64,000 bases of DNA from Varibaculum timonense_A (GTDB lineage: Bacteria > Actinomycetota > Actinomycetes > Actinomycetales > Actinomycetaceae): NCBI RefSeq assembly GCF_027694345.1, contig NZ_JAQEVU010000008.1, positions 44,725-108,724 on the forward strand. Reading direction: 5' to 3'. Below, piece by piece: positions 42,037 through 49,661 of the stretch. A program made the position numbers and the translations under genes. Numbering within the stretch: the first letter of the stretch is position 1; every line of letters begins with the position of its first letter. The notes under the pieces are model-generated. The model worked only from the letters and a program-made list of their open reading frames with translations, made no database searches and was not told the DNA's origin.

Positions 42037-42896
42037 ATGATTCCTGTTAGCGGATTCAAAGAGGAAGTTAGGAAGTGGCTTTCAAATCAGGGTGTAACCG
42101 TTCTTAACCCGCAACCTTGTTTTGTGTTTTCTGAGGCATCCTTTGAATCAGGGGATACTGGTTTAGCCGATTACTTCACCAGCGGGGCATGGATTTCATG
42201 GCTTGGAGGTCCTGGAATCTCTGGGGTTGACTGGCCGCACAATGCTGCGGGTAAGCCGTTGGCTCATGTTGCATCTTTTTGTTTGAGCGAAGCTCATCCC
42301 CATCCAGAAATGGCAGCTTCTTGAGGAAACTATCCCTCCCTACCTTAAGGTTTTTTAGAGATTTACCATGATCTCGAAACTTACGGGAGTGAGGCTGAGG
42401 ATGCGGAAAACGCCGGTTGGCGGGTGCGCTACATTCCCAGCACAAAGGGATTGGATTTAGTACATCCAAGCAATATTCCCGAGCCTATCTCTGGGGAGGA
42501 ATGCCAACAAGGACTCCTCATGCCTGGATTCACCCTACCCGCATATACCGATATCGATTCTGCTAGTGGGATTGCATTTGAGGTGTGGGAACACTGCATT
42601 GAAGATCTTCAAGCTATCTGGCACGAGCAACGCTTCAGCGAAAAACTGACTACGCTGTTCCGTTTACCCATCTAGGTGGACACTCATGGAACGGAAAGAC
42701 AGGATTTGAAGAACTGCTAAATGCCGTTCTTCCTATCTCTGATTCTGACACCCACGTTTTACTGGCAACAGTAGAATCCTGGACTACGCTTAACGGCTGG
42801 TTTTCAGACGCAGGAAATCTAGAAGTATGGATCCGGCAAAGCGACTTGAAAAAACTTGATTTCTCCCATGTATGGTGCCTAATCCGAACCGACTAG
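42037..42896 (+). pseudogene. DUF1963 (YwqG-like) gene with at least three frameshifts
   Basis: Four frame segments join into one protein. Segment 1 reads WISWLGGPGISGVDWPHNAAGKPLAHVASF. Segment 2 reads QKWQLLEETIPPYLK, after a shift near 42,300. Segment 3 reads FLEIYHDLETYGSEAEDAENAGWRVRYIPSTKGLDL (given in part), after a shift at a T6 run near 42,350. Segment 4 reads DYAVPFTHLGGHSWNGK ... VWCLIRTD, after a shift at an A5 run near 42,640. The LGGxP, WP and LGGHxW motifs are those of DUF1963. The breaks lie at homopolymers, so sequencing error is a real alternative to decay. Confidence 0.65.
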
Positions 42897-42910
42897 GAAC
42901 ACGGATTTTC

Positions 42911-42951
42911 AAATGAGGGTAGCTGACATCATTTGTTAGTTACCCTCATTT
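42911..42951. terminator. Strong bidirectional terminator
   Basis: A 17-bp stem (AAATGAGGGTAGCTGAC with GTTAGTTACCCTCATTT, two non-Watson-Crick positions) has a 7-base loop. A-rich sequence lies before and T-rich sequence after. It sits between the DUF1963 pseudogene and the convergent XRE gene. Confidence 0.8.
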
Positions 42952-43100
42952 TCTAGGGCAGGGCGGTTGAATCTCTACCAGGTGGGTGCCTGGACAGCGG
43001 ACTAGACCAACCGTACGCAAAAAGAGCGAATCAAACAGGGTATTGCCCCAATTTATCGCTGAACGCTGCGCGAGGAGTGGCTTGTAGCTGGTCATCATGA

Positions 43101-43718
43101 TCAAATTGTGCGGTTGACGACGCGGTATACGTCTTGGCCGATTCGGAACTTCTTGTCCACACGGTGACTAAGTTCTTCTGCAATGACGGCCACTGGGGTC
43201 ACGGTTGCAAGGAGTTGACGGTTCTTATCCTCAACGAGGTAATAGCGCTCATTGAGCTTCTCAATACCATCCTTAATATCGAAAATGCGCAAAATATCGA
43301 TAATGAAATAGTTCAATATAGAAATGCTCCACTCAATCACTGACTCAGTTTTTGTGTTCTTGTGCCTGTGCCGTAGTGGCCGGATGGTGGCATTCGGAAA
43401 TACATGACGAATTGCTGCGTCATACTTAGCCTGCTTGGCTCCGGTAGATGCATGTCCGACAGTCACATTTTCCAGATCAATCGGTACTCGCATCTTCACA
43501 TCGGTAGTAGGGCCAGGCTCTTCGTCAAGCAGGTAGTCAACGCTGACATCAAACAACACTGACATGGCTTTGAGGTTATCGGTATCTGGATAGCCTTTGC
43601 CGGATTCCCATTTCGTGACTGCTTGCCTTGAAACATGAATTCTCTCAGCGAGTTCTGCTTGCGAGAACCCGAGGTTCGTGCGGCATTCTTTAATTCGTTC
43701 TGCCAGTGCCATAATCAT
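43101..43718 (-). CDS. XRE-family transcriptional regulator
   Basis: This 205-residue protein has an N-terminal helix-turn-helix (LAERIKECRTNLGFSQAELAERIHVSRQAVTKWESGKGYPD, given in part) followed by the LFDVSVDYLLDEEPG linker typical of Firmicute/actinobacterial XRE regulators. The C-terminal ~120 residues form an uncharacterised domain (LNERYYLVEDKNRQLLATVTP resembling a phospholipid-scramblase/LURP-like strand pattern). ATG at 43,718 has AAGGGA five bases upstream. Target genes are unknown; the two-component system upstream is divergent from it. Confidence 0.8.
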   Translation of the reverse strand: MIMALAERIKECRTNLGFSQAELAERIHVSRQAVTKWESGKGYPDTDNLKAMSVLFDVSVDYLLDEEPGPTTDVKMRVPIDLENVTVGHASTGAKQAKYDAAIRHVFPNATIRPLRHRHKNTKTESVIEWSISILNYFIIDILRIFDIKDGIEKLNERYYLVEDKNRQLLATVTPVAVIAEELSHRVDKKFRIGQDVYRVVNRTI

Positions 43719-43868
43719 GCTTTCCCTTCGATCGGTTTAATACTATAAGCGTCTACCGCGGCGGGGACAGACGCAAGCGATCCCATGGCTACGCGAGATT
43801 TCCTACCAGCTACCGATGGTTGCCACCTGCGTGAACAGCACAAATACCGCAACATTGTGAGGACTCGA

Positions 43869-43973
43869 TGGCTAAAGATGGAACAAACCGAGGCGGCGGC
43901 GCGGATACGAGCCGGTCGGTGTACGACTCACGCGGCCTATTGATGTTGAGAATTTTTTATGAAAATTATTGAC
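43869..43973 (+). other. Short ORF resembling the start of a phage terminase small subunit
   Basis: 34 codons beginning MAKDGTNRGG, a typical opening of small terminase subunits, then unrelated sequence (SVYDSRGLLML) to a stop. GTGAGG lies upstream of the ATG. Its second half is similar in DNA to 37,878-37,915 upstream of the peptide gene. Probably a junction between phage remnant and the conserved leader module. Confidence 0.35.
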
Positions 43974-43997
43974 AGTAAGGGTTACCTAACTTAACAT
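43969..43997 (+). promoter_or_regulatory. Sigma70-type promoter before leader copy B
   Basis: TTGACA (43,969-43,974) and TAACAT (43,992-43,997) are separated by exactly 17 bases. The spacer GGTTACCT word also occurs before leader copy A. Transcription would start just before the conserved 79-nt leader. Overlapping TTACCTAACTTAA has weak similarity to a DtxR box. Confidence 0.6.
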
Positions 43998-44003
43998 TTT
44001 CCT

Positions 44004-44082
44004 TGTCTCTAAGAGGAGGTCGCAGCCCAGATTCCCAAGCTGCACTACCCGCCGTCAAGCAAGACGGCACGACGAAAGGAAT
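44004..44082 (+). ncRNA. Conserved structured leader, copy B
   Basis: This aligns gap-free to copy A. Hairpin 1 is GCAGC (44,022-44,026) with GCTGC (44,039-44,043), with the same ATTCCCA in the loop. Hairpin 2 is GCCGTC (44,051-44,056) with GACGGC (44,063-44,068). AAAGGA follows. Relative to copy A, stem changes are paired (A-U to G-C). It precedes a 17-codon ORF and the histidine kinase gene. Confidence 0.6.
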
Positions 44083-44089
44083 GAAGTCC

Positions 44090-44143
44090 ATGAATCTTCG
44101 AAAATTTGTGAAGCTGACGACTGCTAGACCGCCACGGCGATGA
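44090..44143 (+). pseudogene. 17-codon remnant of a secreted-peptide gene, coupled to the kinase gene
   Basis: MNLRKFVKLTTARPPRR lines up with the first residues of the secreted peptide at 38,112 (MKLGKVTQFATAS) and has the same leader and ribosome binding site. It breaks off after ~12 codons. Its TGA overlaps the kinase ATG (ATGA). It is best explained as a deletion joining a peptide gene start to a truncated kinase; a genuine leader peptide is the alternative. Confidence 0.5.
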
Positions 44144-44931
44144 GTATCACGCCAAGTTTAGAAGCATTCAGCTCTGTTTTAACCGCTGTGCTCGTGCTGG
44201 TTATCGGTCTAGCTCTACGGTGGCAAAACGGACGGCGAGTGCTCGCAGAACAAGAAAAAGAAACCATAAGGCGAGCCGCCACTGAAAACCGCAGGGAGCT
44301 GGCTCGCCAACTGCACGATACAACAGCAAAAGATTTGGCTCACGTGGCCGTGCTTGCCCAAGACGTGACCACTCGTCACCCGGAACTCTCAAGTGAACTC
44401 TTGCCCCTGGTAGTGGCTGCTACGGACGCCTCGCGACGGATCCGCCCTATGATTCTCTCGATCGATACCGCAGCTACCGAGATGCCGCTATCACAGGTTG
44501 TGCAGCAGGTGACGCACATGTTGAAAACCCGGAATATCACGCTCGACACCGGTATCTCCGAGGGTCTGGATGAGGCGGTGACGCGCCAACAACGGTTGAC
44601 GGCTGCCTTGACCATCAGGGAGTGCGGCTCGAATATTCTGAAATACGCACCAGCAGATTCGGCAGCAAACCTGGTGATTGACACTGACGCCGAGCCCGGC
44701 GTGCTCATGATCTCGCTCAGCAACGAAATCGCTGATACCCCGGCAGCTCCGGGAATGAGTAGTGGCTACGGGCTAGCAAACCTGGGCAGCCGGATCTGCT
44801 CCGAAGGTGGCACCATGGAGGCGAGCAACCTGGGAGGTCAATGGCTGATTTACATCACGATCCCCGCACACAACCACCCAGACAAGCAGACCGAAAACCA
44901 CACCAACAAGCAAACCCAGAGTCCACAATGA
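44140..44931 (+). CDS. NarL/DesK-type sensor histidine kinase, N-terminally truncated
   Basis: This 263-residue protein has a single membrane helix (SVLTAVLVLVIGLALRW). A HisKA_3 dimerisation domain follows, with the phospho-acceptor His in RELARQLHDTTAKDLAHVAVL. The ATPase domain has the N box RECGSNILKYAPADSAANL and a G box SGYGLANLGSRICSEGGTMEA. Typical relatives have four to six membrane helices, so most of the sensor part is missing. The start is fused by ATGA to a 17-codon peptide-gene remnant. It pairs with the response regulator 12 bp downstream. The signal is unknown; sensing may be lost. Confidence 0.85.
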   Translation: MSITPSLEAFSSVLTAVLVLVIGLALRWQNGRRVLAEQEKETIRRAATENRRELARQLHDTTAKDLAHVAVLAQDVTTRHPELSSELLPLVVAATDASRRIRPMILSIDTAATEMPLSQVVQQVTHMLKTRNITLDTGISEGLDEAVTRQQRLTAALTIRECGSNILKYAPADSAANLVIDTDAEPGVLMISLSNEIADTPAAPGMSSGYGLANLGSRICSEGGTMEASNLGGQWLIYITIPAHNHPDKQTENHTNKQTQSPQ

Positions 44932-44943
44932 AAGAGCAGACCA

Positions 44944-45612
44944 ATGAGTGCACGCGAGATTCGCATCCTGCTAGCCGACGATGACCAGATTATTCGTGAC
45001 GGGCTCACGAACCTATTGAACGCGCAAGACGGTCTGCGGGTAGTGGCAACAGCCCTCAACGGCGCACAGGTGTTCGACCAGCTCGCCTTGCACCGGGTGG
45101 ACGTGGCACTACTGGATGTGGATATGCCGGTGATGAGCGGCATCGAAGCCGCCCGCCGGATTAGCCACGAACAACCTGGCATCACGATTATCATGCTCAC
45201 CGCATTCGAACACGAAGAATCCCTCGGACAAGCCATCGGTGCGGGCGTGCGCGGATTCCTCACCAAAGACATACCCGCCCCCGAACTCGCCCAGCTCATC
45301 CGCAAAGCATACGGTGGACAGCAAGTGATGGCACCCCGCCCTACCGAAATCCTCACCGCATCCTACGCCGAAACTCACGAGAACCGGGAGAAATACGCGG
45401 ACTTTATCAACGCCGTAAACACCCTGCCAGATCACCTGCGTCCCACGTTCCGGCTACTGCTGAAAGCCTTTGCCAACAAAAACATAGCTCGGCAAACCGG
45501 GCTCACCGAAGCAACCGTGCGATCCTATGTCTCCGATATCCTCACCCACACCGGCTGCGCTACCCGAGGCGAACTTGCCATTACCGCCGTCAAAGCCGGA
45601 ATCCAAGAATAA
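44944..45612 (+). CDS. LuxR/NarL-family response regulator
   Basis: This 222-residue protein has a receiver domain with acidic pocket LLADDDQ, the phospho-Asp in VALLDVDMPVMSG, the Thr switch IIMLTAF and the Lys in FLTKDIPAPEL. The C-terminal LuxR-type helix-turn-helix is slightly divergent (KAFANKNIARQTGLTEATVRSYVSDIL). It follows the kinase closely and probably forms one transcript. Candidate targets are the peptide genes that share the leader module; this is inference. Confidence 0.9.
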   Translation: MSAREIRILLADDDQIIRDGLTNLLNAQDGLRVVATALNGAQVFDQLALHRVDVALLDVDMPVMSGIEAARRISHEQPGITIIMLTAFEHEESLGQAIGAGVRGFLTKDIPAPELAQLIRKAYGGQQVMAPRPTEILTASYAETHENREKYADFINAVNTLPDHLRPTFRLLLKAFANKNIARQTGLTEATVRSYVSDILTHTGCATRGELAITAVKAGIQE

Positions 45613-45702
45613 CCCCACCAGTGATCCTCTCTAAGTGAGCACGCTCCTGCGCGCCAAGCAGTGACCTGTCACGCTGTTTTCCTTGAAAATAAGCCGCGAA
45701 AC

Positions 45703-45760
45703 GACTGGATAAGTGCGTGGGTCTATGGCTGTATATACATACCGAAACGGTACACAACAG
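45703..45760 (+). repeat. 58-bp direct repeat, copy 1 (before phage-like small gene)
   Basis: Identical over 58 bases to 46,268-46,325. Contains GTATATAC and TACCG-AAA-CGGTA. Each copy directly precedes a small phage-like gene, so it probably holds a promoter/operator. Weaker similarity extends ~22 bp further upstream (TTGAAAATA). Confidence 0.8.
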
Positions 45761-45774
45761 ATAAGGAAACAGCC

Positions 45775-46110
45775 ATGAACATCAAAGAACCTAAATGCAG
45801 CGTCGAGGAAGAAAACACCGAACGCCTTATCGGACGTGCTAACCGGTTGGGATACACCATCACCAGCATTGAGATTCAACCTGGCCGGGTCACGATTTCT
45901 ATCGTTCCTTCCCCGCTGTTCCCCTACACCCCGGAGCTTGACCGGGATTTTAAAACCGATCAATGGCGGGTGCAAATCACCGCCTACGGAGCGTTGAACC
46001 TAGACAACATCGAACAAGTCACCGAGGGCTACGGGCGGGCAGCAGCGATGGTGCGTGAACTTGAGCATGCTACACCAGGAAACGTTGTCAACTACCACCT
46101 GCCCCGTTAA
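45775..46110 (+). CDS. Small phage-associated protein
   Basis: This 111-residue protein, MNIKEPKCSVEEENTERLIGR, has no membrane helix. The beta-rich centre YTITSIEIQPGRVTISIVP is followed by WRVQITAYGALNLDNIEQVTEGYGRAAAMV. AAGGAAAC precedes the ATG. Proteins like this occur in prophage early/accessory regions of actinobacteria; function unknown. It is preceded by the 58-bp repeat shared with the next gene. Confidence 0.55.
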   Translation: MNIKEPKCSVEEENTERLIGRANRLGYTITSIEIQPGRVTISIVPSPLFPYTPELDRDFKTDQWRVQITAYGALNLDNIEQVTEGYGRAAAMVRELEHATPGNVVNYHLPR

Positions 46111-46181
46111 AACTAAACACACAGGCAAACCCACCTGGCGTGGGGTTTTCCTTTATCGTGAAGCGTTATGAACTAGAGATG

Positions 46182-46271
46182 TACATCTCTAAGTTTTATT
46201 GAAAATAGGTGGAAAATGACTNNNNNNNNNNTACATCTCTAAGTTTTATTGAAAATAGGTGGAAAATGACT
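46182..46271. other. Scaffold gap flanked by a 40-bp duplicated end
   Basis: Ten N (46,222-46,231) are bracketed by identical 40-bp sequences beginning TACATCTCTAAGTTTTATTG. This is the signature of two contigs whose overlapping ends were scaffolded but not merged. The true junction may be a simple overlap with no missing sequence, or a collapsed repeat. Confidence 0.9.
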
Positions 46272-46325
46272 GGATAAGTGCGTGGGTCTATGGCTGTATA
46301 TACATACCGAAACGGTACACAACAG
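46268..46325 (+). repeat. 58-bp direct repeat, copy 2
   Basis: Exact copy of 45,703-45,760, again immediately upstream of a small phage-like reading frame. Confidence 0.8.
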
Positions 46326-46338
46326 AAAGGTAGCAGCC

Positions 46339-46605
46339 ATAAACAGCACAAAGGTCACCAGCGAAACCCTCCAGATTAGCGTTGATTCCTACGGGGCGGT
46401 TCTTGCCTACGGAGGCTACACGCTAGCAAGTTTTGCTACCTGGACCAAGACTGAAGGCTTTGGCAATAACGCCCAAATCTACCGGTTGATGGAAGAACCC
46501 GTCAGCGGGTTCGGGTCTAACTCGAGGGGCCGTGGAGAATGCGAACTCGAACTCGTCGCTGAGTCAGACCACCTTTTCGCTGACGCCGGACATGCGATCG
46601 CCTGA
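46339..46605 (+). pseudogene. Small phage-like gene with ATG changed to ATA
   Basis: By alignment of the two repeat-gene units, the start codon of this frame should be at 46,339, where GCC-ATA-AAC replaces GCC-ATG-AAC of the first unit; ribosome binding site AAAGGTAGC is kept. About 88 codons follow (TSETLQISVDSYGAVLAYGGYTL ..., given in part), ending at 46,605. ATA is very rarely used as a start, so the gene is probably silent. Function unknown. Confidence 0.5.
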
Positions 46606-46707
46606 GCGTTAGCTAATCTGCCCGAAGCCTAGCCCCGCCGGGCATGAGGGCACCTGTTATCGCCGGTAGCAACTGACTTTTTAACCAATAGAAGGTAACT
46701 GATTCGT

Positions 46708-46920
46708 ATGCGTCAGCTAGCTGATTATCAACCGACACGGTTCCTGGCTGAAAGCTCGCGCTATGACAAACGCCGAGCCGATTTTGCGGTCGCGTTCATC
46801 CAAGCCTTAAAGCATACGAAAGGCCGGTGGGCAGGAAAACCTTTTAAGTTGATTGATTGGCAAGAACAAATCATTCGCGACCTTTTCGGGACGGTCAAAC
46901 TGTACGGGTTTCGCCGAGAA
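46708..46920 (+). pseudogene. Phage terminase large subunit, N-terminal fragment
   Basis: LADYQPTRFLAESSRYDKRRADFAVAFIQ and KGRWAGKPFKLIDWQEQIIRDLFGT are the N-terminal signature of phage large terminase subunits, just before the ATPase Walker A. The frame breaks after KLYGFRR at ~46,918 and the sequence continues as a different phage gene, so ~450 codons are deleted. Confidence 0.75.
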
Positions 46921-46921
46921 C

Positions 46922-47089
46922 CGAGACGATGGTAGAGCTAACGCACTAATCGCTAACGTTCTTGAACACGGGCGCTCCAACCAGCCCGCTAGACCCTTCC
47001 TAGCCCCTACGCGTTCACAAACCAAGCGAGCCGCAATCACCGCAATGAAACAAACCCTAGCCGCGCGAATCCAGCAGGTGAAACCATGA
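46922..47089 (+). pseudogene. HK97 gp10-like tail/neck protein, C-terminal fragment
   Basis: In a different frame from the terminase stump, DGRANALIANVLEHGRSNQPARPFLAPTRSQTKRAAI (given in part) matches the conserved C-terminus of HK97-gp10-type putative tail-component proteins (ExGxxxxPARPFLxPA). Its stop overlaps the ATG of the next phage gene. The deletion joining it to the terminase removed the portal, protease and capsid genes. Confidence 0.7.
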
Positions 47090-47433
47090 GCGGGCTTTTA
47101 GAAAACATAAGCCACATCGCTAAACAACTTGGGCTCGCCTATACAGTCAGCTGCTACACCGCCTCCCCAGCCCCAGACACGTATCTAGTGTTCACCCCGT
47201 TAACAGATTCTTTCGAGATCTTCGCCGACAACACCCCAGGCATCGAAATAGAAGAAGCCCGAATCAGCCTGTTCACGAAAACCAACTACTTAGCTCTAAG
47301 AGACCAGATCACGAAAGCTCTAATTAGCGCTCGCCTGGTTATCACAGGCAGGCGCTATATCGGATACGAGGACGACACCGGCTACCACCATTATTCAATC
47401 GACATCGCGGATTATTCACCGGCTATTTTCTAG
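47086..47433 (+). CDS. Phage tail terminator / tail completion-like protein
   Basis: This 115-residue protein (SGLLENISHIAKQLGLAYTVSCY ... PDTYLVFTPLTDSFEIFADN) ends with RYIGYEDDTGYHHYSIDIADY. Its position directly after a gp10-like gene, with an ATGA overlap, and its beta-rich pattern match DUF3168/tail terminator proteins of siphophages. It is intact, but the major tail gene that should follow is missing: a convergent GIY-YIG gene abuts its stop codon. Confidence 0.65.
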   Translation: MSGLLENISHIAKQLGLAYTVSCYTASPAPDTYLVFTPLTDSFEIFADNTPGIEIEEARISLFTKTNYLALRDQITKALISARLVITGRRYIGYEDDTGYHHYSIDIADYSPAIF

Positions 47434-48225
47434 GAGTTATTGTTTTCCTCCCAGGCTCCATAATTTTGTCCCTCATCATTTACCCAGCGTGCTCTACCGT
47501 TGGCCGAGGTGCCTAACACTATGGCTGCCGCGGCGGAAGGAGAAGTAAAAGCAATATCCCGGGTGACCACGCCGCGATTATTTTCTATGCGGATTGACCC
47601 ATCACTAACTAACTTTTGGTGACGACTAGCTATAGTCGCATACGAGTTAACCGTTGCCTGGCCTGGCTTCTGGCTTTACTGATTTCCCAGCTAGCAACCA
47701 CGATAGATCCATTCAGGAGGAAAAACTCTCCATCAATCAGCTGCATCGAGGCGTCTATCCCGTCTTTTTGTCTACGCAGATGGAAAATAGGCGAAGAAAC
47801 TATCTGAGCGGTAGCTGGTTGCACGGTATTTTCTGGGGATCGCAAAACGTTGACTCCCAAGATTGGCGAAATCAGCTTCATATTGTCTAAGAATGATTCT
47901 GCTGATGCTCGTTGCGCTTCAGAAAGCTTTCTGCTGCGAGGGGTTTGCTTGTTATCAGGCATAGAACAGCGCTCAGCATTCTTAGCGATTTCAACCAGAC
48001 GGGCTTCTAAATACCCCCAATGTCCCTCGTAAAGGATCGTTGCAAGCTAGCGATAATAACGACCTTTTCCCACTGCGGCTTCTTTTTGTCATAATCGCGT
48101 AAGCGCTCAACGAAGTTTTCTGTCTTACCTATATAGCACCATGTGTTCTCAATAGCTTCTGGGTCATTCCCAAGAAGGATATACACGCCGTTACAAGTGA
48201 TTGAGCTGAATGACCCCGTGTTTGC
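47430..48225 (-). pseudogene. GIY-YIG nuclease with DUF4357 domain, frameshifted
   Basis: Reading from the right, NGVYILLGNDPEAIENTWCYIGKTENFVERL gives the GIY-YIG core. After a shift near 48,030 it continues GHWGYLEARLVEIAKNAERC, then the frame at 47,630-47,962. After another shift near 47,655 the DUF4357 end (FTSPSAAAAIVLGTSANGRARWVNDEG) reaches the stop at 47,430. That stop shares bases with the stop of the convergent phage gene. The start is uncertain. It is probably a non-functional accessory nuclease, or the shifts are sequencing errors. Confidence 0.7.
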
Positions 48226-48345
48226 ATGGGGTTTTCTGACGTTTAAGTTTGTTTGAATCTCGCAGCGACTAGGCGTCGTATCTCTGCTGAAGTCAACACC
48301 GCTTTAGCAGGGGTATTATAATTTTTGCTTCTAATCATAAAGAGA

Positions 48346-49569
48346 TTATTCGCGGAACTCGGGGTGGTAAAAGCTCAGCAAAATTGCCGCAGCTATCAAG
48401 ACTGTGCAACATGTCATTGGTAGCCACGGAGAGAGCCCGTAAAGTGCGGTGGAGGCTATCGGCGCCACTACATAGGCCGCACCATTGTTAGCATTAATCA
48501 ACCCGGCCAGCCCACCTTGCTCTTCGGGCTTCATTTGCAAAGTAGGCGCCGTGTTGTAGCCAGGCATCGCCAGACCTAGACCAAAGCCTGTCAAGATGCT
48601 GGCCGCGATGAACAATCCAAGATTTAGTGGATAAACCAAGAGCAGTAACCCGAGAAGAACGATTATTAATCCTCTTCTAAAGAGTTTTTTAGCACCCCAG
48701 TTCAATCTTGGAGCCACCAAGGCCTGCGCCAGTATCATCACCACACCCATTATTGACATGCACAAAGCGGTGAGCCCTGCTGTGACGCCCGCCGCTAGCT
48801 TCAATACATCCTGCAGCAAAAAGCCGAAAAGTGTAGCCACGGTAGAAAAAGCGGTAAACATTAGGAAACCGCAAGCCAGGAACACGAATACTCTTGAATC
48901 AAAATAGGAAACTTTTGCCGGTTGAGAGACTTTTTCTTCTCCACCTTTGGGTTTGAATGTTAGCAGCAAAACGACAACGCCTAAAAGCATGACCAGAGGC
49001 ATCACCAGCAAGGGCATCATGAAACCTCCTATAGCTGCAAGGCTGCCGCCCAATAAGGCTCCAAGAATAGACGAGAATCCTTGTGCAGCGCCCAATACTC
49101 CCACACCTTTTACCCGTTGCGTCTCACTGTAGGTATGAGTCACAACGTAGGTTTGCGCTGCTGGGAAAACTGCTGCGATGGCACCGCCGTACAGCACACC
49201 CCTAGTTATGACTACTCCTAGAATCAACGCCATGCCGGTGAGCAGACCTTTAAATCCTAGCCACACCACCATAGTAAATCCGCCTAGAGCCAAGATTCCC
49301 GCAAGCATGCCAATAAGCAAGATACGCCGAGATCCCCATCGCAATGAGACTCGCCCCCACCTAGTGGAGGTAAGAGATAATATAATGGCCGCTAACGAAA
49401 TAGTGGCGCCAATGTGCCATTCCTTCAACCCGATTTCGCGCGATAGCGGAGCCAGAATTGGATTAAGGATCATCTGCCCCATATATGCCAGTAACACCGT
49501 CAAAAACAGGGGAAACAGTCCCGTTATTTTTGATTCAACTTTCTCGTTTCGTTCATTAGTGGCACACAT
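48346..49569 (-). CDS. MFS transporter, drug-efflux-like
   Basis: This ~407-residue protein has twelve predicted membrane helices. MFS motif A-like segment is TSTRWGRVSLRWGSRRILLIG, and the second half starts around FLACGFLMFTAFSTVATLFG. ATG at 49,569 is chosen (AAAGGA eight bases upstream) over one ten codons earlier. It is divergent from a TetR gene with a perfect palindrome between them, the classic layout of a repressed efflux pump. The substrate is unknown. Confidence 0.85.
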   Translation of the reverse strand: MCATNERNEKVESKITGLFPLFLTVLLAYMGQMILNPILAPLSREIGLKEWHIGATISLAAIILSLTSTRWGRVSLRWGSRRILLIGMLAGILALGGFTMVVWLGFKGLLTGMALILGVVITRGVLYGGAIAAVFPAAQTYVVTHTYSETQRVKGVGVLGAAQGFSSILGALLGGSLAAIGGFMMPLLVMPLVMLLGVVVLLLTFKPKGGEEKVSQPAKVSYFDSRVFVFLACGFLMFTAFSTVATLFGFLLQDVLKLAAGVTAGLTALCMSIMGVVMILAQALVAPRLNWGAKKLFRRGLIIVLLGLLLLVYPLNLGLFIAASILTGFGLGLAMPGYNTAPTLQMKPEEQGGLAGLINANNGAAYVVAPIASTALYGLSPWLPMTCCTVLIAAAILLSFYHPEFRE

Positions 49570-49609
49570 TAAAACATCCTTTCCAAAATGAGCTGGCAAT
49601 CAAGCTGAA

Positions 49610-49638
49610 ACAATACTAGAACAATGTTCTAGTATTGT
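49610..49638. promoter_or_regulatory. 29-bp perfect palindromic operator for the TetR regulator
   Basis: ACAATACTAGAACA, one central base, then TGTTCTAGTATTGT. It lies midway between the divergent MFS and TetR genes, covering both promoter regions. Confidence 0.85.
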
Positions 49639-49661
49639 CGAGGTTGAGTTATGCTGTTTTC

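Noticed and set aside
43981..44000. DtxR box upstream of leader copy B
   Set aside because: Only partial match, lacks the symmetric halves seen at 51,510, and overlaps the promoter spacer; kept only as a remark.
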